Positions 63,378 through 64,000 of a DNA stretch of 64,000 nucleotides are shown here, piece after piece (position 1 is the stretch's first letter; the number at the start of each line of letters is the position of its first letter). The notes beneath the pieces were generated by a model. The model was not told the DNA's origin and did no database searches. It saw only the letters and a program-made list of their open reading frames with translations. The translations under genes were made by a program, and so were the position numbers. The stretch comes from a gamma proteobacterium NOR5-3 (lineage in GTDB: Bacteria; Pseudomonadota; Gammaproteobacteria; Pseudomonadales; Halieaceae), in the NCBI GenBank assembly GCA_000158155.1, contig DS999405.1, positions 1,166,365-1,230,364 on the forward strand, read 5' to 3'.

Positions 63378-64000
63378 GTCTGTATCGCCTGGATGCCGGT
63401 AATCGCACGCTGGTCGTGGACTGCCGGGAAAACCGGTTTCAACTTTGTTATCTCGGCAGTGAGCTGCCCGGACATTTGAATCTTGCGGACATCCCGCAAC
63501 TCACAGGTGCTCTCACACCCCACGGTGAGCTGGATTGTGAACTTCGACCGGACGGTTTTCCCACACAGGACGGACGGTCCCCGGCACAGGCGGCACTGCG
63601 CGCAAGACGTCGCGGTCACGCGCTGCTGATTGAGCTGACGGTGGTCCGCTGCACATCGTCCACCGATAAGTTAGAGGTTTATCTAGAGGACCCACGGTCT
63701 GAAGTCGCCGTTAGGATTAGCGTTAGCGGGTCGGAATCCGGCGTTTTTTGTGCGCGCAATAGCGTCACTAACCTCTCATCAGACACCGCACTGCAAATCG
63801 ACTGGCTCGCCTCTGTACATCTGCCACTGCCCCCGACGCATAGCGAAGTAGAGCGATACGGCGGTTTTTGGGCCAACGAGCTGCTCCGCGAGCGAACCGC
63901 TCTGGGACAGTTTTCTCTCGATATCAGTAGCCGTCGAGGACGCAGCTCACACCAAAGCTTCCCCTGCCTGATCAGCGGGGATCCGGGCTTTGGTCAACAG
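63374..64000 (+). CDS. Alpha-galactosidase, GH36, N-terminal part (continues past the window)
   Basis: An open frame from GTG 63374 to the end of the window (209 codons), overlapping the symporter stop (GTGA). The translation has the N-terminal beta-sandwich pattern of GH36: GSELP and LTPHGELD early, then RYGGFWANELL and SSRRGRSSHQSFP followed by ISGDPGF, which matches the loop before the catalytic barrel. The catalytic Asp residues lie beyond the window. It would release galactose from alpha-galactosides such as melibiose or raffinose, completing the operon. Confidence 0.9.
   Translation, partial: MSLYRLDAGNRTLVVDCRENRFQLCYLGSELPGHLNLADIPQLTGALTPHGELDCELRPDGFPTQDGRSPAQAALRARRRGHALLIELTVVRCTSSTDKLEVYLEDPRSEVAVRISVSGSESGVFCARNSVTNLSSDTALQIDWLASVHLPLPPTHSEVERYGGFWANELLRERTALGQFSLDISSRRGRSSHQSFPCLISGDPGFGQQ

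Overview
The window reads as a chromosome segment of a marine heterotrophic gammaproteobacterium, most likely of the Halieaceae (OM60/NOR5, Congregibacter-like) group. Evidence for this is the moderately high GC content, the many lipoprotein and secreted hydrolases, the TonB-dependent receptor, acyl-CoA genes and sulfatases, and a large isocitrate dehydrogenase carrying Asp487-Leu488, which matches (from memory) the NAD-specific enzyme reported for Congregibacter litoralis. I placed the taxon by recognition only, not by a database search. I found no rRNA, tRNA, CRISPR array, transposase or phage gene. No recognisable DNA-binding transcription factor is encoded in the 64 kb.

Layout. 1-2.3 kb: the end of a TonB-dependent receptor, its terminator, and a decayed sulfatase. 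2.4-10.4 kb (all minus): an MFS transporter, a secreted metallo-beta-lactamase-fold hydrolase, a malonate module (madL, madM, matB) and a P2-type cation ATPase. 10.6-19.5 kb: haloalkane dehalogenase, a second MBL-fold protein, an intact membrane-anchored sulfatase, and small enzymes (GNAT, RidA-like, SlyD-like, transglutaminase-like, carboxylesterase). 19.5-22.5 kb: large isocitrate dehydrogenase, DUF2058 protein, VOC protein. 22.8-26.8 kb: dabB-dabA inorganic carbon accumulation pair. 26.9-32.6 kb: complete glpSTPQUV-type glycerol ABC transporter. 33.1-41.3 kb: omega-amidase/aminotransferase pair, D-2-hydroxyglutarate dehydrogenase-like flavoprotein, MscS channel, PYROXD2-like oxidoreductase and S9 peptidase. 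41.5-46.8 kb: crotonase, alpha/beta hydrolase, dgcN-dgcA (D-glutamate catabolism) and a divergent M20 peptidase. 46.9-48.8 kb: a globin-coupled diguanylate cyclase flanked by two nearly identical structured direct repeats. 48.8-56.6 kb: a sortilin/BNR-repeat exported protein, an acyl-CoA dehydrogenase/thiolase/crotonase operon and an M19 dipeptidase. 56.7-64 kb: a galactoside operon (MFS, GH42 beta-galactosidase, galK, galT, Na+/sugar symporter, start of a GH36 alpha-galactosidase that runs off the end).

How the genes work together. Most of the window is a set of small catabolic modules, each pairing uptake with the first enzymes: malonate (MadLM plus MatB), glycerol (GlpSTPQUV), galactosides (GH42, GH36, symporter, GalK, GalT), D-glutamate (DgcN, DgcA), methionine/glutamine alpha-keto acids (YbdL-like plus YafV-like) and acyl-CoA oxidation. 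DabBA would supply bicarbonate for carboxylations. Translational coupling (ATGA or GTGA overlaps) is frequent and marks the operons. Points most worth a second look are the direct repeats around the diguanylate cyclase, the internal duplication in isocitrate dehydrogenase, the asymmetric ATPase pair of the glycerol transporter, the altered metal site of the M20 peptidase, and the broken sulfatase.
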